Assembly: GCF_041200175.1 (NCBI RefSeq)
Contig: NZ_CP165727.1
Location: 7,620,001-7,684,000 of the forward strand
From: Streptomyces sp. R33
Lineage (GTDB): Bacteria; Actinomycetota; Actinomycetes; Streptomycetales; Streptomycetaceae
Direction: 5' to 3'
DNA length: 64,000 bases
Under the pieces are notes generated by a model. It was not told where the DNA came from and searched no databases. It saw only the letters and a list, made by a program, of their open reading frames with translations. This document shows positions 9,190 to 19,415 of the stretch, piece after piece; the first letter of the stretch is position 1, and each line of letters begins with the position of its first letter. Both the position numbers and the translations under genes were made by a program.

Positions 9190-10100
9190 TGGTTCCCGCA
9201 CTGCTCGCAACTTGGCCGAGTCGTTGACCCCCTGGTCCGACCAGTCGTACGCCCAGCCGTCGACGTCGCCCCTGGCCAGGCCGAAGCGCCATTGGCCGGT
9301 GGCGGGGTCGGCGTAGAGGGTGAACGCGCTGTTGCGGGTGTTGTCCTGGCTGAGGACGAGGGCGCCGCTGCCCGAAACCTTCGCCCAGGTGCTGATGGTG
9401 AAGCTCTTGCGGGTGTCGACCACCCACTTGTTGGTGGTGAGGGTGGCCTGGCCGCCGCCGAACCCCGCGTACGGGGTGCTGCGCCCGCCGATGGCGCCAA
9501 CGGCGCTCGGCGTGATGCCGCCGGTCTGCCCGGTGAGCTTCCAGTGCGCGGCGGGAGCGGAGAGGTTGCCGAGGAACGCCGGCGTCTGGCTGATGCCGGT
9601 GACGTTCAGGGGCTGCGCGTGCCGGTTCCGGCGAGGGTGGCGAGCTGCCTGTTGGCGCTGACGGCCCACAGGTCGGCGAGCTTGTCGCCCGTGACGTCGC
9701 CCGAGGTGCCGATGGTCGGGAAGGCCGCCTGCTCCAGGCCGGAGGCGATCTTGACGCGGCCCGCCGCGTTGCCCCACGTGGTGGGGTCCACGTTGCCGTC
9801 GCCGCCCTTGCTGCCGTAGGCGCGCAGCAGGTCGCCGGTGGCGTTGTCGCGCAGCCGGAGGTCGGGGACGTTGTCGCCGTTGAGGTCGCCCGGGGCGGTC
9901 ACGGTGAACTTGTCCCAGTCGCCGTTGCCGACGAGGACGGGCTCGCCGTTGCAGACATTCAGGCCGACGGTGTCGAGCTTGAACTTCAGTGAGGCGAGGT
10001 CGGGGTGCTGGGCCGCGGCGGGGGTCTTGACGACCAGGAGCTGCGAGAAGCCCTCGACTTCGGCCTTCAGCTGCAGGTCCACGTCGGGCAGGACGTTCGC

Positions 10101-10121
10101 CTAGACGAGTAAGTCTGAAGT
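10101..10121 (+). repeat. IS982-family element, left terminal inverted repeat
   Basis: Twenty-one bases starting CTAGACGAGTAAGTCTGAAG. It pairs with 11059-11079 with one mismatch at position 16. Confidence 0.88.
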
Positions 10122-10159
10122 CTTCGAGCGCATGAAGCGAGGGTCTCGTTGGTTCGCTT

Positions 10160-11053
10160 GTGACGACAAACCTCGAAACCCTCGCGACAGCACTGTACGT
10201 GAGGATCGATGACTCTCTGGCAGGCACGCGGCGGCCGGGCCGTCCTCCGAGGCTGACGGATGCCGAGCTGTTGACGCTTGCGGTGATGCAGGCCGTGCTC
10301 GGCTTCGTCTCCGAGGCCAGGTGGCTGCGTTTCGCTCGCTGCCATCTGGCCGCCGAGTTCCCCTACCTGCCCGGGCAGTCCGGCTACAACAAGCGCCTGC
10401 GGGCCGCGAACAGACTGATCGGCCGGTTCATCCGAACCCTGGCCCGGGACACCGATCTGTGGCACGACGACGTGTGGATCGTGGACTCCACCCCGGTGGA
10501 GTGCGCCCGGTCCCGGCCCACCGTCAAGCGGTCCGACCTGGCTGGCTGGGCCGCTTACTCCTACTGCCCCTCGCACTCGCGGTTCTTCTGGGGTCTTCGC
10601 CTGCACCTGCTCTGCACCCCCGGCGGACTCCCGGTCGCCTGGGCCCTGGCCAACCCGAAAACGGACGAGCGGGAAGTCCTGGCCGGCATGCTCACCCAGG
10701 ACGCCGATCTGCTGGCCACCCACCCCGGGCAGACCGTCATCGGCGACAAGGGCTACGTCTCCAAGCACCTCGACGCCTTCATGACCGACCACGGCCTGAC
10801 CCTGCTCCGGCCCAGCTACCGCAACCGCACACCGCGGCCCGGCGAGCACCTGCTCAAGCCGGTCCGCCAGCTGATCGAGTCGGTCAACGACACCCTCAAG
10901 GGCCAGCTCGACCTCGAACGCCACGGAGCCAGGACCCCAGCCGGAGTCCTGGCCCGCGTCGGGCAACGGATCCTGGCCCTGACCGCGGCGATCTGGCACA
11001 ACCGGGCCAACGGAACACCGTTAACCAGGTCACTCATCGCCTACGACCACTGA
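10160..11053 (+). CDS. IS982-family transposase
   Basis: 297 aa from a GTG at 10160. The N-terminus TNLETLATALYVRIDD and the block WIVDSTPVECARSR are characteristic of IS982-type DDE transposases. The catalytic aspartates are in VDSTPVE and IGDKGY, and the glutamate in LIESVNDTLKGQLDLERHG. The reading frame is complete and ends in SLIAYDH, so the element may still be active. It transposes by cut-and-paste or copy-out of the 979-bp element that carries it. Confidence 0.92.
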   Translation: MTTNLETLATALYVRIDDSLAGTRRPGRPPRLTDAELLTLAVMQAVLGFVSEARWLRFARCHLAAEFPYLPGQSGYNKRLRAANRLIGRFIRTLARDTDLWHDDVWIVDSTPVECARSRPTVKRSDLAGWAAYSYCPSHSRFFWGLRLHLLCTPGGLPVAWALANPKTDEREVLAGMLTQDADLLATHPGQTVIGDKGYVSKHLDAFMTDHGLTLLRPSYRNRTPRPGEHLLKPVRQLIESVNDTLKGQLDLERHGARTPAGVLARVGQRILALTAAIWHNRANGTPLTRSLIAYDH

Positions 11054-11058
11054 CCAGC

Positions 11059-11079
11059 ACTTCGGACTTACTCGTCTAG
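11059..11079 (-). repeat. IS982-family element, right terminal inverted repeat
   Basis: Inverted partner of 10101-10121; starts 5 bases after the transposase stop codon and ends in CTCGTCTAG. Confidence 0.88.
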
Positions 11080-11829
11080 GTGGCGACGTTCCCGCGAGGG
11101 CGGGCTTGGGCAGTGCCTCGGGCCAGGTCAGGGACAGGGTCCGGCCGTCGCGCACGCCGGTCAGGAGTGCGCCGGTTCCGCCGCCGGAGAAGGTGACCGA
11201 GACCGCGGAGGCCTTGGGGGTGACCCGCCCGTCGGGGGCGAACTGCAAGGTCGCGTCGGTGGGCAGCCACACGCTGGCACGCAGGATCCGGACGGTGGTT
11301 CCGTGCCGGTTGACCGACCACTTGCCCGTCGGCGGGGCCCACGTGTCGGACGACTCGGTGCGCGCGGACGTCAGCTCGTAGGGCTGGCCGGTCTCCTTGG
11401 CCTTGGCGAGAGCGAAGTCCTTCTCACTCATCGAGCCCTCGGCCACCGGATCCGACACCGCCGCGGAAGCCGTCGCCACGGGATGCAGGACACCCAAAAC
11501 GGAGGCGATAATTCCGCCCGCCAGGGCCACGGATATGAGCCGTGAAATTCTGCTCCGGTGGGTCTGTTGGTGAGGGCTGGTTTTCATCGCCACGCAAGCT
11601 CCAGTTGTCGGATATTCGGAGCGACTCTACTTGAATGCGCGGAGGCGCTCCGCTCTGACCTGCACTTTTTATGTCGCGCTTACCCTAACTGCCCGATTCG
11701 TCAACAAGATCCACTTTGCTGTGATTGGAGATTCGAGAGGCGATCCTCTGCGAGATGTGCGGAGTACCGGTTGATGTAATTCAGCCTGTTATTCTGCGCC
11801 GGAAAATTGCACAGGAACACGAGGTAAGT

Positions 11830-14800
11830 GTGAGAACATTTCGCATGCGAGGACTCTCTGTGGCATTGGCCGCAGCGGTCCTCTCAGGCATGCTGCCCGG
11901 CGCCGCCGCCATGGCAGACAGCAAAGACAGGCCGCCGTTGCCGAGCCTCAAACAGCCGAAGGCCGTACCGGTCGACCGGGTCCGCGCGGGCGGCGAGAAG
12001 AAGAAGGACGACGCCGACACCGGTCCCTGGAAGGCGCCGAAGGTCGTCTGGCCCGCGGCGGGAACGGCCGAGGTCGACCTCGCCTCCGGCCCCGTGTCGA
12101 AGTCGTTCCTGTCCGGCTCGGCCCGGACTCCCGCCATCGGCTCCGGCCCGCAGAAGGCCGGCAAGCTCCCGGTCGCGTTGGACGTCCTCCCCGGCAAGGC
12201 CTCCGAGGCTCCGGCCAAGGTGAACGTCACCGTCACCTCGCACGACGCCGCACGCAAGGCCGGCGTCGACGGCGTCCTGCTGTCGGTGGGCCGCTCGGAC
12301 AACGCCACCCGGGCGGCTTCCGCGAAGGTCGAGGTGGACTACAACTCCTTCCGCGGCGCCTACGGTGGCGACTACGCCGGGCGCCTGCGACTGGTGGAGC
12401 TCCCGGCCTGCGCCCTGACCACTCCCGACCGCGCGGAGTGCCGTACGCAGAAGCCGCTGGCCACCGAGAACGACACCCGCGGCGGCACGCTGACGGCCCA
12501 GGTCACCACGCCGGGCGTCACCGGGCAGCCGGCGAAGTCCGGCCAGACGCCGAAGTCCGCCCCGGCGGCCGCGCCTGCGGCGGGGGCTCCCGCCATGGTC
12601 CTCGCGGCCACGGCGGGCGCGTCCGGCCCGACGGGCGACTACAAGGCGACCTCGCTGCAGCCGTCCGGGTCCTGGAACGCGGGCGGTTCGACCGGCGGGT
12701 TCTCCTGGTCCTACGACATAAGCACGCCCTCCGTGCCCGGCGGTTTCGCGCCGAAGATCTCCCTCGGCTACAGCTCCCAGGCGGTCGACGGCCGCATGGC
12801 CGCGTCGAACAACCAGGCGTCCTGGATCGGTGACGGCTGGTCCTGGGAGCCGGGGTTCATCGAGCGGCGCTACAAGCCCTGCGAGGACGACAAGGCCGGT
12901 GGGACGAACACCACCAAGGTCGGCGACCAGTGTTGGTTCAACGACAACGCCACGCTGTCGCTGAACGGCAAGTCCACCGAGCTCGTCTTCGAGCAGGGCA
13001 AGGGCTGGCACCCGGCGGCCGACACCGGCGAGAAGGTGGAGAAGCTCACCGGCGCCGGCAACGGCGACAAGGGCACCGCGGGTGTCGACGGCGTGGGTGA
13101 GCACTGGAAGATCACCGCCACCGACGGTACGCAGTACTTCTTCGGGCTGAACCGCCTGCCGGGCTGGAAGGACAACGGCACCGCGGCCGACGATCCGACC
13201 ACCAACTCCACCTGGACGGTCCCGGTCTTCGGCAACCAGTCGGGCGAGCCCTGCTACAACGCCTCGTTCGCGAGCGCGTGGTGCCAGCAGGCCTGGCGCT
13301 GGCAGCTCGACTACGTGGTCGCGCCGACCGGCAACGCGATGGCGTACTACTGGAAGACCGAGACCAACAACTACGGCCGCAACGTGTCGTCGACGACGGG
13401 CAAGGGCACGGTCACCCCTTACATCCGGGGCGGCTGGCTCGACCACATCGACTACGGCCTGCGCTCCGACAGCGTCTACACGGCCAAGGCGATGGGCCAG
13501 GTCACCTTCGACGTGTCCGAGCGCTGCCTGAGCGGCTGCGGCACCTTCGACGAGACGAACGCCAAGAACTGGCCCGACGCCCCGTACGACCTGTTCTGCA
13601 AGGACGGCTCGACGGAGTGCAAGGACCAGTTCTCGCCGACCTTCTGGTCGCGCAAGCGCCTGACCGGGATCAACACCAAGGTCCTGACCGGCGGGGTGTA
13701 CAAGGACGCCGACTCCTGGACCCTCGACCACAGCTTCCCGCCCGCCGGTGACGGCATCTCCACTCCGCTGTGGCTGAAGTCGATCACCCGCACCGCCAAG
13801 TCGGGCGATGCGACGGACGTCCCCATGCTTCCGGTGACGTTCGCGGGCGAGCAGCGCCCCAACCGCGTCGACGCCCTCGGTGACGGCCTCGCCCCCTTCG
13901 TCCGCCTGCGCATGTACCAGGTGACCACGGAGACCGGCGGCACCATCGGCGTCACGTACTCGCAGCCCGACTGCACCGCCACGACGCTGCCCAAGCCGGA
14001 TGCGACGAACACCACCCGCTGCTATCCGGTCAAGTGGGCCTGGGAGGGTGAGACCTCCAAGGTCGACTGGTTCAACTCGTACGTGGTCACCCAGATCGTC
14101 GAGGGCGACAACCTGGCCTCGACGCCCGACAAGGTGACGTCGTACAGCTACCTGGGAGGAGCGGCCTGGGAGAAGAGCACGGACGAGCTCACCAAGGCCG
14201 ACGACCGCGTGCACTCCCTCGCCCGCGGCTACGGGCTGGTCCAGACCCGCACCGGCGCCGCGTCCGACCCGAAGACGCTGAGCGAAACCCGCTACTTCCG
14301 CGGCATCGACGGCAAGGACGTGAACGACTCCGCGGGGGCCGCGGTTACCGACCGCCCGGAGTTCGCCGGCATGCCCAGGGAGACGGCGACCTACAACGGC
14401 GACGACACCGGCAAGCTGATTTCCGCCACCTCCAGCACCCCCTGGCGCTCGGCGGTCGTGGCCAAGCGGACCCGTAGCGGCCTGCCCGACCTGGTCTCGT
14501 ACAAGACCGGCACGGAGAAGCAGTCCACGCGCACCACCGTCACGGGCGGCACGCGCACGACCGAGACCGTCCGCCACTACGACGACTACGGCATGGTCGA
14601 CTGGGAATCCCAGCTCGGCGACACGGCCAAGACCGGTGACGAGCAGTGCACCACCACCAGCTACGCGCGCAACACCGCGAGCTGGATCCTGGGCAAGGTG
14701 AGCCGCGTCGAGACCGTGGCCGTGCCCTGTGGCACGGCAGCGAGCCGTCCGGCCGACGTCATCGCCGATTCCCGTACCTACTACGACAACGGTGCGATCG

Positions 14801-17800
14801 ACACCGTTCCCGGCCCCGGTCTCGTCACCAAGAGCGAGAAGATCAACGCGAAGGGCGACGGGTACGATCCGGACTCCTCGGTCCCCAGCACCTGCGGTCC
14901 GGCGAACAACCAGCTCTGCTACGACATCTACGGTCGCCAGTTGGTCGCGGCCGACGCGTACGGCAAGGTCACCACGACCGCGTACACCCCGGCCGTCGGT
15001 GAGGTCCCGACCGCCACGCTCGTGACCAACCCGAAGGGGCACACCGCCTCGTCCGAGCTCGACCCGGTGCGTTCGCAGCCGACGAAGACCACCGACGCCA
15101 ACGGCAAGGTGACCACGACGGCGTACGACGCCCTCGGCCGGGTCACGAAGGTGTGGCTGCCGAACCGCCCGGCCGCGACGTTCCCCGACGCGCCGAGCCG
15201 CGTCTTCGACTACACGATCCGCAACGACGGACCGAGCGTCATCACCAGCAAGTCGTTGACCCACGACTACAAGTACTCCGTCAGCTACTCCATCCAGGAC
15301 GGCCTGCTGCGCGAGCGGCAGACCCAGACCCAGTCGCCCGACCTGTCAGGACGTCTCCTCACCGAGACGTTCTACGACACGAGGGGGCTGGCCTGGCGGA
15401 GCTCGGGCACGTACTACGCCGACGGAGCCCCCGAGCCGCAGCTCGTGACCGGACAGGAGACCAACTACCCGGCCTCCACGGACACGGTCTACGACGGCGC
15501 CGGCCGGACCACGGCCGTCATCTCGAAGAAGTACGGGCAGGAGACCAAGCGGGCCACCACCCTCTACACGGGCGACACCACCACCGTCATCCCGCCCCAG
15601 GGCGGCACCGCGACGACCACGGTGGTCGACGCCCTCGGCCGCACCGTCGAAACCAGGCAGTACACGGACGCGGCCCGCACGGCGTCCCAGTCCACGCTGT
15701 ACACCTACGACAAGCTGGGGAAGCTCGCCCAGGTCACCGACCCGGGCAACGCCAAGTGGACGTACACCTACGACGTCCGCGGCCAGCAGGTGGAGTCGAA
15801 CGACCCCGACAAGGGGATCACGAAGACCGCTTATGACGCCGGCGGCAGGATCACCGACGTCACCGACGCGCGGGGCGTCACGCTGCACAGCGAATACGAC
15901 GAGCTGGGCCGCCCCGCCGCCCTGAAGCAGGGCGCGACCACCCTCAGCGCCAACGTCTACGACACGGTCGCCAAGGGCCAGCTGACGAAGTCGGTCCGCT
16001 ACGTGGACGGCAAGGCGTTCGAGTCGGAGGTCACCGCCTACAACGACCTCTACCAGCCGCTCGCCTCCAAGACGACGATCCCGGCCACCCCCGACACGGG
16101 CGCCCTGGCAGGTACCTACAGCTGGACGAACACCTACAACATCGCAGGCCAGGTCCTCACGACCAAGCAGCCGGCCATGGGCGACCTGCCGGCCGAGACG
16201 GTCGGCAACACGTACAAGAGCGTCTCCGGCCTGCTCAACAGCATGGGCGCGGGCAGCAGCCGCCTCGTCTCGGCCATGACCTACGACCACTACGGCCGCA
16301 CCTCCCGCCAGGAACTGGGTGCGCTCGGCCAGCGGATCTACCGGTCGACCGAGTACGACGAACACACCGGCGCCACCACCCGCTCCTACACCGACCGTGA
16401 CGTGGCACCCCAGCGGATCGAGGACACCCGCTACACGACCGACCCCGCGGGCAACCTCACGTCCATCGCCACGGCGTACGGCCAGGACGCGACCCGTACC
16501 ACCGACACCCAGTGCGTCAACCTGGACGCGCTGCGCCGCATCACCGAGGCCTGGACCAACAAGGGCGAGACCTGCGCCGCCGCTCCGTCGACGACGGTCA
16601 TCGGCGGTGAGGACCCGTACTGGACGACGTACACCTACGACGCGGTCGGCAACCGCAAGACCGAGACCAAGCACAAGACGGCCTCCGGTCCGACGGCCGA
16701 CACCGTCCGCACGTACGCGGCGCCCACGGCGGGCAAGCACGACCTTTCCAAGGTCACCCAGACGGGTACTGGTGCGCATGACGAGGTCTTCACCTACGAC
16801 GCGTCGGGCAACACCAAGACCCGCAAGAGCGGTACCGACGAGACGCAGTACCTGGCCTGGGACGCCGAGGGCCACCTCAAGTCCCTGGACCAGGGCCCGG
16901 CCAGCAGCTCGTTCGCCTACGACCCGTCGGGCCAGCGCCTGATGAGAAAGGACTCGACCGGCACCACGCTCTACCTGCCCAACGGCAACGAGCTGCGCCT
17001 CGACAAGGCCGGAGCGGTCAAGGGAACCCGCTACTACGGTGACGTCGCCATGCGCACCGGCGGGAGGCTCACCTTCACTCTCGCCGATCACCATGGCACC
17101 GGCACGACCCAGGTCAGCGCCGATGCTACGCAGGCCGTGACGCGGCGCAAGACGGGTCTCTTCGGTGAGGAGCGGGGTACCAAGCCCACGGGCTGGTCGG
17201 GCGAGAAGGGATTCGTCGGCGGCACCAAGGACGCGGACAGCGGACTCACGCACATAGGCGCCCGCGAGTACGACCCCCTGATCGGCCGCTTCGTCTCGGT
17301 CGACCCGATCATGGACCTCAAGGACTCGCAGCAGCTCCACGGCTACACCTATGCGAACCAGAACCCCTTCACCTTCTGGGACCCCACGGGCCTGGCCCTC
17401 GAAGAGTGCGCCAGCGGCATGTACAAGTGCCACAACGGCAACGACCCTTACGCCTACGGCAATCGCTACGAGACCATCGTGGAATCGGTCGGCGGAACGG
17501 TGTCGGACGACTACGTCCGCTACAAGCACTACGGGTGCGCGGACTTCACCTGCAAGAAGGGGAGTTCCTGGGGCACCGGAAGCTCCGGGGGTTCCCACAC
17601 GAGCAAGCAGACTCCTCCGAAGCCCCCGAAGAAGCATGATTTCAGCTGGTCCAATCCGGTCAGCGAAGCCTTCTACGGAATCATCGGAAACGTCGCACAT
17701 GCCTCCTCCATGTTCGGCTGGATAGCGGACGGAGACTGCTGGAACGGCGGCGCGGGTGCTCCCGGTTGTGACTACGGGGGCGACTACGAGGAGTGGCTGC

Positions 17801-18660
17801 AGGACCAGGGAATCGATACCTCCAGTGACTGGTATCAAGTTCCCGTGTTCCTGGGGGCGATGTTCTCCCATCGTGAACCGGTCGGTGGCGGCGCGATCCG
17901 CGGCGGCACGAATTGCTTCCTGGCCGGGACCCTCGTTCTCATGGGGGACGGTTCGACGAAGAAGATCGAGGACGTCGAAGTCGGCGATCAGGTCCTCGCG
18001 ACGGACCCGAGGAGCGGTGAGTCCGCACCCCATGCGGTCACCGAGCTGATCCGGTCGGAGGGGCAGCGGGACCTCAGCGCCTTGTCGATCGAAACGCCGA
18101 CGGGTGTCGAGGAAATCACCGCCACACGTGACCACCCGTTCTGGTCCTCCAGCGTCGGCGGCTGGGTGAACGCCGGGGACATCGCTCCCGGCATGACCCT
18201 CCTCACCGATGAGGGCGTGGAGGTTCGTGTCACGGCCAACCGTCAACACACCGAGTTCGTGAAGACTTACAACTTCACCGTCTCGGACGTGCACACGTAC
18301 TATGTGCTCGCTGGTCAGACGCCGGTCCTGGTTCACAACACCTGTGGACATGTAGGAGTAAGTCTCTCGGGTGCCCGGCAGGTCAGTGGGCGCTTCCCCG
18401 AGACTGCCGGTCCTGGTGAGACCCTGTTTCGGCAGCAACAGGATGGGACAGTTACCGCGTACGCGAGGTATGACGCGGACGGGGCAATTTCACAACGAGC
18501 CGACTTGCTTCCCACATCGAAGGCGCATGCGGGCATACCGGCACCACACATTCTCGATATGGAAAAACATACAAACCCAAAAACGGGGCAGGTTTTCCTC
18601 AACTGGGCAAAAAACCCGAGGCCGCTACTCCCGGAAGAGGAGCTATGTGGATGTCGGTAG
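11830..18660 (+). CDS. Secreted RHS-repeat polymorphic toxin with Hint domain and C-terminal toxin
   Basis: 2276 aa. The GTG at 11830 has GAGG 5 bases upstream and opens a signal peptide (GLSVALAAAVLSGMLPGAAA). The N-terminal region with NQASWIGDGWSWEPGFIERR is typical of actinobacterial secreted RHS proteins. YD-type RHS repeats (YDALGRVT, YDELGRP, YTYDVRG) follow, ending in the core motif YDPLIGRFVSVDP at about residue 1814. Residues about 2028-2170 are a Hint domain: it begins NCFLAGT, contains TRDHPFW and ends VHN, and may release the tip by self-cleavage. Residues 2171-2276 are the toxin tip. GARQVSGRFPETAGPGETLF followed by the HAGIPAPHILDMEKH block recalls polymorphic toxin type 24 (from memory). 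Base composition becomes AT-richer in the tip. A candidate immunity gene follows. Confidence 0.9.
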   Translation: MRTFRMRGLSVALAAAVLSGMLPGAAAMADSKDRPPLPSLKQPKAVPVDRVRAGGEKKKDDADTGPWKAPKVVWPAAGTAEVDLASGPVSKSFLSGSARTPAIGSGPQKAGKLPVALDVLPGKASEAPAKVNVTVTSHDAARKAGVDGVLLSVGRSDNATRAASAKVEVDYNSFRGAYGGDYAGRLRLVELPACALTTPDRAECRTQKPLATENDTRGGTLTAQVTTPGVTGQPAKSGQTPKSAPAAAPAAGAPAMVLAATAGASGPTGDYKATSLQPSGSWNAGGSTGGFSWSYDISTPSVPGGFAPKISLGYSSQAVDGRMAASNNQASWIGDGWSWEPGFIERRYKPCEDDKAGGTNTTKVGDQCWFNDNATLSLNGKSTELVFEQGKGWHPAADTGEKVEKLTGAGNGDKGTAGVDGVGEHWKITATDGTQYFFGLNRLPGWKDNGTAADDPTTNSTWTVPVFGNQSGEPCYNASFASAWCQQAWRWQLDYVVAPTGNAMAYYWKTETNNYGRNVSSTTGKGTVTPYIRGGWLDHIDYGLRSDSVYTAKAMGQVTFDVSERCLSGCGTFDETNAKNWPDAPYDLFCKDGSTECKDQFSPTFWSRKRLTGINTKVLTGGVYKDADSWTLDHSFPPAGDGISTPLWLKSITRTAKSGDATDVPMLPVTFAGEQRPNRVDALGDGLAPFVRLRMYQVTTETGGTIGVTYSQPDCTATTLPKPDATNTTRCYPVKWAWEGETSKVDWFNSYVVTQIVEGDNLASTPDKVTSYSYLGGAAWEKSTDELTKADDRVHSLARGYGLVQTRTGAASDPKTLSETRYFRGIDGKDVNDSAGAAVTDRPEFAGMPRETATYNGDDTGKLISATSSTPWRSAVVAKRTRSGLPDLVSYKTGTEKQSTRTTVTGGTRTTETVRHYDDYGMVDWESQLGDTAKTGDEQCTTTSYARNTASWILGKVSRVETVAVPCGTAASRPADVIADSRTYYDNGAIDTVPGPGLVTKSEKINAKGDGYDPDSSVPSTCGPANNQLCYDIYGRQLVAADAYGKVTTTAYTPAVGEVPTATLVTNPKGHTASSELDPVRSQPTKTTDANGKVTTTAYDALGRVTKVWLPNRPAATFPDAPSRVFDYTIRNDGPSVITSKSLTHDYKYSVSYSIQDGLLRERQTQTQSPDLSGRLLTETFYDTRGLAWRSSGTYYADGAPEPQLVTGQETNYPASTDTVYDGAGRTTAVISKKYGQETKRATTLYTGDTTTVIPPQGGTATTTVVDALGRTVETRQYTDAARTASQSTLYTYDKLGKLAQVTDPGNAKWTYTYDVRGQQVESNDPDKGITKTAYDAGGRITDVTDARGVTLHSEYDELGRPAALKQGATTLSANVYDTVAKGQLTKSVRYVDGKAFESEVTAYNDLYQPLASKTTIPATPDTGALAGTYSWTNTYNIAGQVLTTKQPAMGDLPAETVGNTYKSVSGLLNSMGAGSSRLVSAMTYDHYGRTSRQELGALGQRIYRSTEYDEHTGATTRSYTDRDVAPQRIEDTRYTTDPAGNLTSIATAYGQDATRTTDTQCVNLDALRRITEAWTNKGETCAAAPSTTVIGGEDPYWTTYTYDAVGNRKTETKHKTASGPTADTVRTYAAPTAGKHDLSKVTQTGTGAHDEVFTYDASGNTKTRKSGTDETQYLAWDAEGHLKSLDQGPASSSFAYDPSGQRLMRKDSTGTTLYLPNGNELRLDKAGAVKGTRYYGDVAMRTGGRLTFTLADHHGTGTTQVSADATQAVTRRKTGLFGEERGTKPTGWSGEKGFVGGTKDADSGLTHIGAREYDPLIGRFVSVDPIMDLKDSQQLHGYTYANQNPFTFWDPTGLALEECASGMYKCHNGNDPYAYGNRYETIVESVGGTVSDDYVRYKHYGCADFTCKKGSSWGTGSSGGSHTSKQTPPKPPKKHDFSWSNPVSEAFYGIIGNVAHASSMFGWIADGDCWNGGAGAPGCDYGGDYEEWLQDQGIDTSSDWYQVPVFLGAMFSHREPVGGGAIRGGTNCFLAGTLVLMGDGSTKKIEDVEVGDQVLATDPRSGESAPHAVTELIRSEGQRDLSALSIETPTGVEEITATRDHPFWSSSVGGWVNAGDIAPGMTLLTDEGVEVRVTANRQHTEFVKTYNFTVSDVHTYYVLAGQTPVLVHNTCGHVGVSLSGARQVSGRFPETAGPGETLFRQQQDGTVTAYARYDADGAISQRADLLPTSKAHAGIPAPHILDMEKHTNPKTGQVFLNWAKNPRPLLPEEELCGCR

Positions 18661-18817
18661 AGTAAATGTTCTGAGTAAAATGGGTCGTCGATCGATCCTG
18701 TAGGGTAATTGGAGCAGTACTCTTGGGTGCCCGTCGGATTTGCGGCGGGCACCCAAGTGTTTCTGCGTCGCGCGGAGCTTAGGTTTTTATCAGGCGTCCC
18801 AGAGGGGAGTTGTTGGG

Positions 18818-19264
18818 GTGGACGATCCAATGGAATACTCGAGAATCAGAGCTTGGGTAGGAGAGTGGGGTGGGCGCGTCGATTATGTCGATTATGTGAA
18901 ACGCAATGGAGATTTGGGTGTTCTTGTAGCGTTTTCTCGGATCCTGTGGCCTCGATTTATCGAGGTGGGGAAGTGTGTATTGTGGGATCGCGTGTATGAG
19001 GAGTCGAACTTTAAACTTTGGTGCGACAGCCTCTCCGGTGATACGCGAAAGATCGAGGCGACACTCAATCAGTTGAGAGTTTGGCAGATTGTCGACTCTG
19101 AGGACGTGGGTGACGACAGGGAGGCGATGGAGTTCCTTGCGGTGCGAATTATGGAATCTTGGAAAAGTGCACTTCGTGCAGAATTCCCTGGCCGCAGTTT
19201 CGACGTGCGAATCCTGGATTCCGAGGACGGTCCTATCGTCACTTTCTCTGCCGATTCGAAATAG
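18818..19264 (+). CDS. Candidate immunity protein for the RHS toxin
   Basis: 148 aa, acidic, no membrane segment. The GTG at 18818 lies 8 bases after GAGGGGAG; an ATG four codons later is the alternative. The sequence (ILWPRFIEVGKCVLWDRVYE, then LWCDSLSGDTRKIEATLNQL) looks like a small alpha/beta cytoplasmic protein. I cannot name the family, though similar proteins are known near RHS genes. It starts 157 bp after the toxin gene, on the same strand, and is markedly AT-richer than its surroundings, as expected of a swapped toxin-immunity cassette. Function is inferred from position only. Confidence 0.6.
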   Translation: MDDPMEYSRIRAWVGEWGGRVDYVDYVKRNGDLGVLVAFSRILWPRFIEVGKCVLWDRVYEESNFKLWCDSLSGDTRKIEATLNQLRVWQIVDSEDVGDDREAMEFLAVRIMESWKSALRAEFPGRSFDVRILDSEDGPIVTFSADSK

Positions 19265-19415
19265 ATGCAATTTGAATGTGACCCAGTCGAGTCTTTTTGT
19301 GAAGGGGCATTGAGGCGGGCAGGCAACTCGCAGCGACTCGATTTGGCCGCGATGGTAAACCTGAAGCGCCGTCAGTGTGGCTGGTGGGGCATCAGTGGCG
19401 TCCGACGGCAGTAGT

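Larger units (their letters stand above)
10101..11079 (+). mobile_element. Intact IS982-family insertion sequence
   Basis: About 979 bp bounded by 21-bp terminal inverted repeats (10101-10121 and 11059-11079) that match at 20 of 21 positions and begin CTAGACGAGTAAGTC. One full-length transposase gene fills the element. It lies inside the LamG-type gene, whose coding sequence resumes on either side. No clean direct target repeat longer than 4 bp abuts the ends. CTAG at both tips could be a short target duplication rather than part of the repeat. Confidence 0.9.
9205..11587 (-). pseudogene. Decayed secreted FG-GAP/LamG-domain protein gene, split by an IS982-family element
   Basis: The 5' part (11587 down to 11080) encodes a signal peptide (VALAGGIIASVLGVLHPV, ATASA) and the start of a large secreted streptomycete protein. 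The coding continues beyond the insertion (10100 down to about 9205) with ANVLPDVDLQLKAEVEGFSQ, an FG-GAP-like segment (GDVTGDKLADLWAVS) and a LamG domain (HWKLTGQ, FTISTWAKV). Lesions: the insertion itself; a frame break just before it near 11090 (GTSPP where about one base is missing); a frame break at about 9608 where one C appears lost from a C run; and loss of the 3' half, the LamG domain ending at about 9205. The gene cannot be functional. Confidence 0.85.

Noticed and set aside
11884..18438. Very long open frames on the minus strand opposite the RHS gene
   Set aside because: The plus strand encodes continuous RHS repeats with normal codon bias. The opposite frames are Arg/Gly/Val-rich, without domains or ribosome sites, as is usual for shadows in GC-rich DNA.
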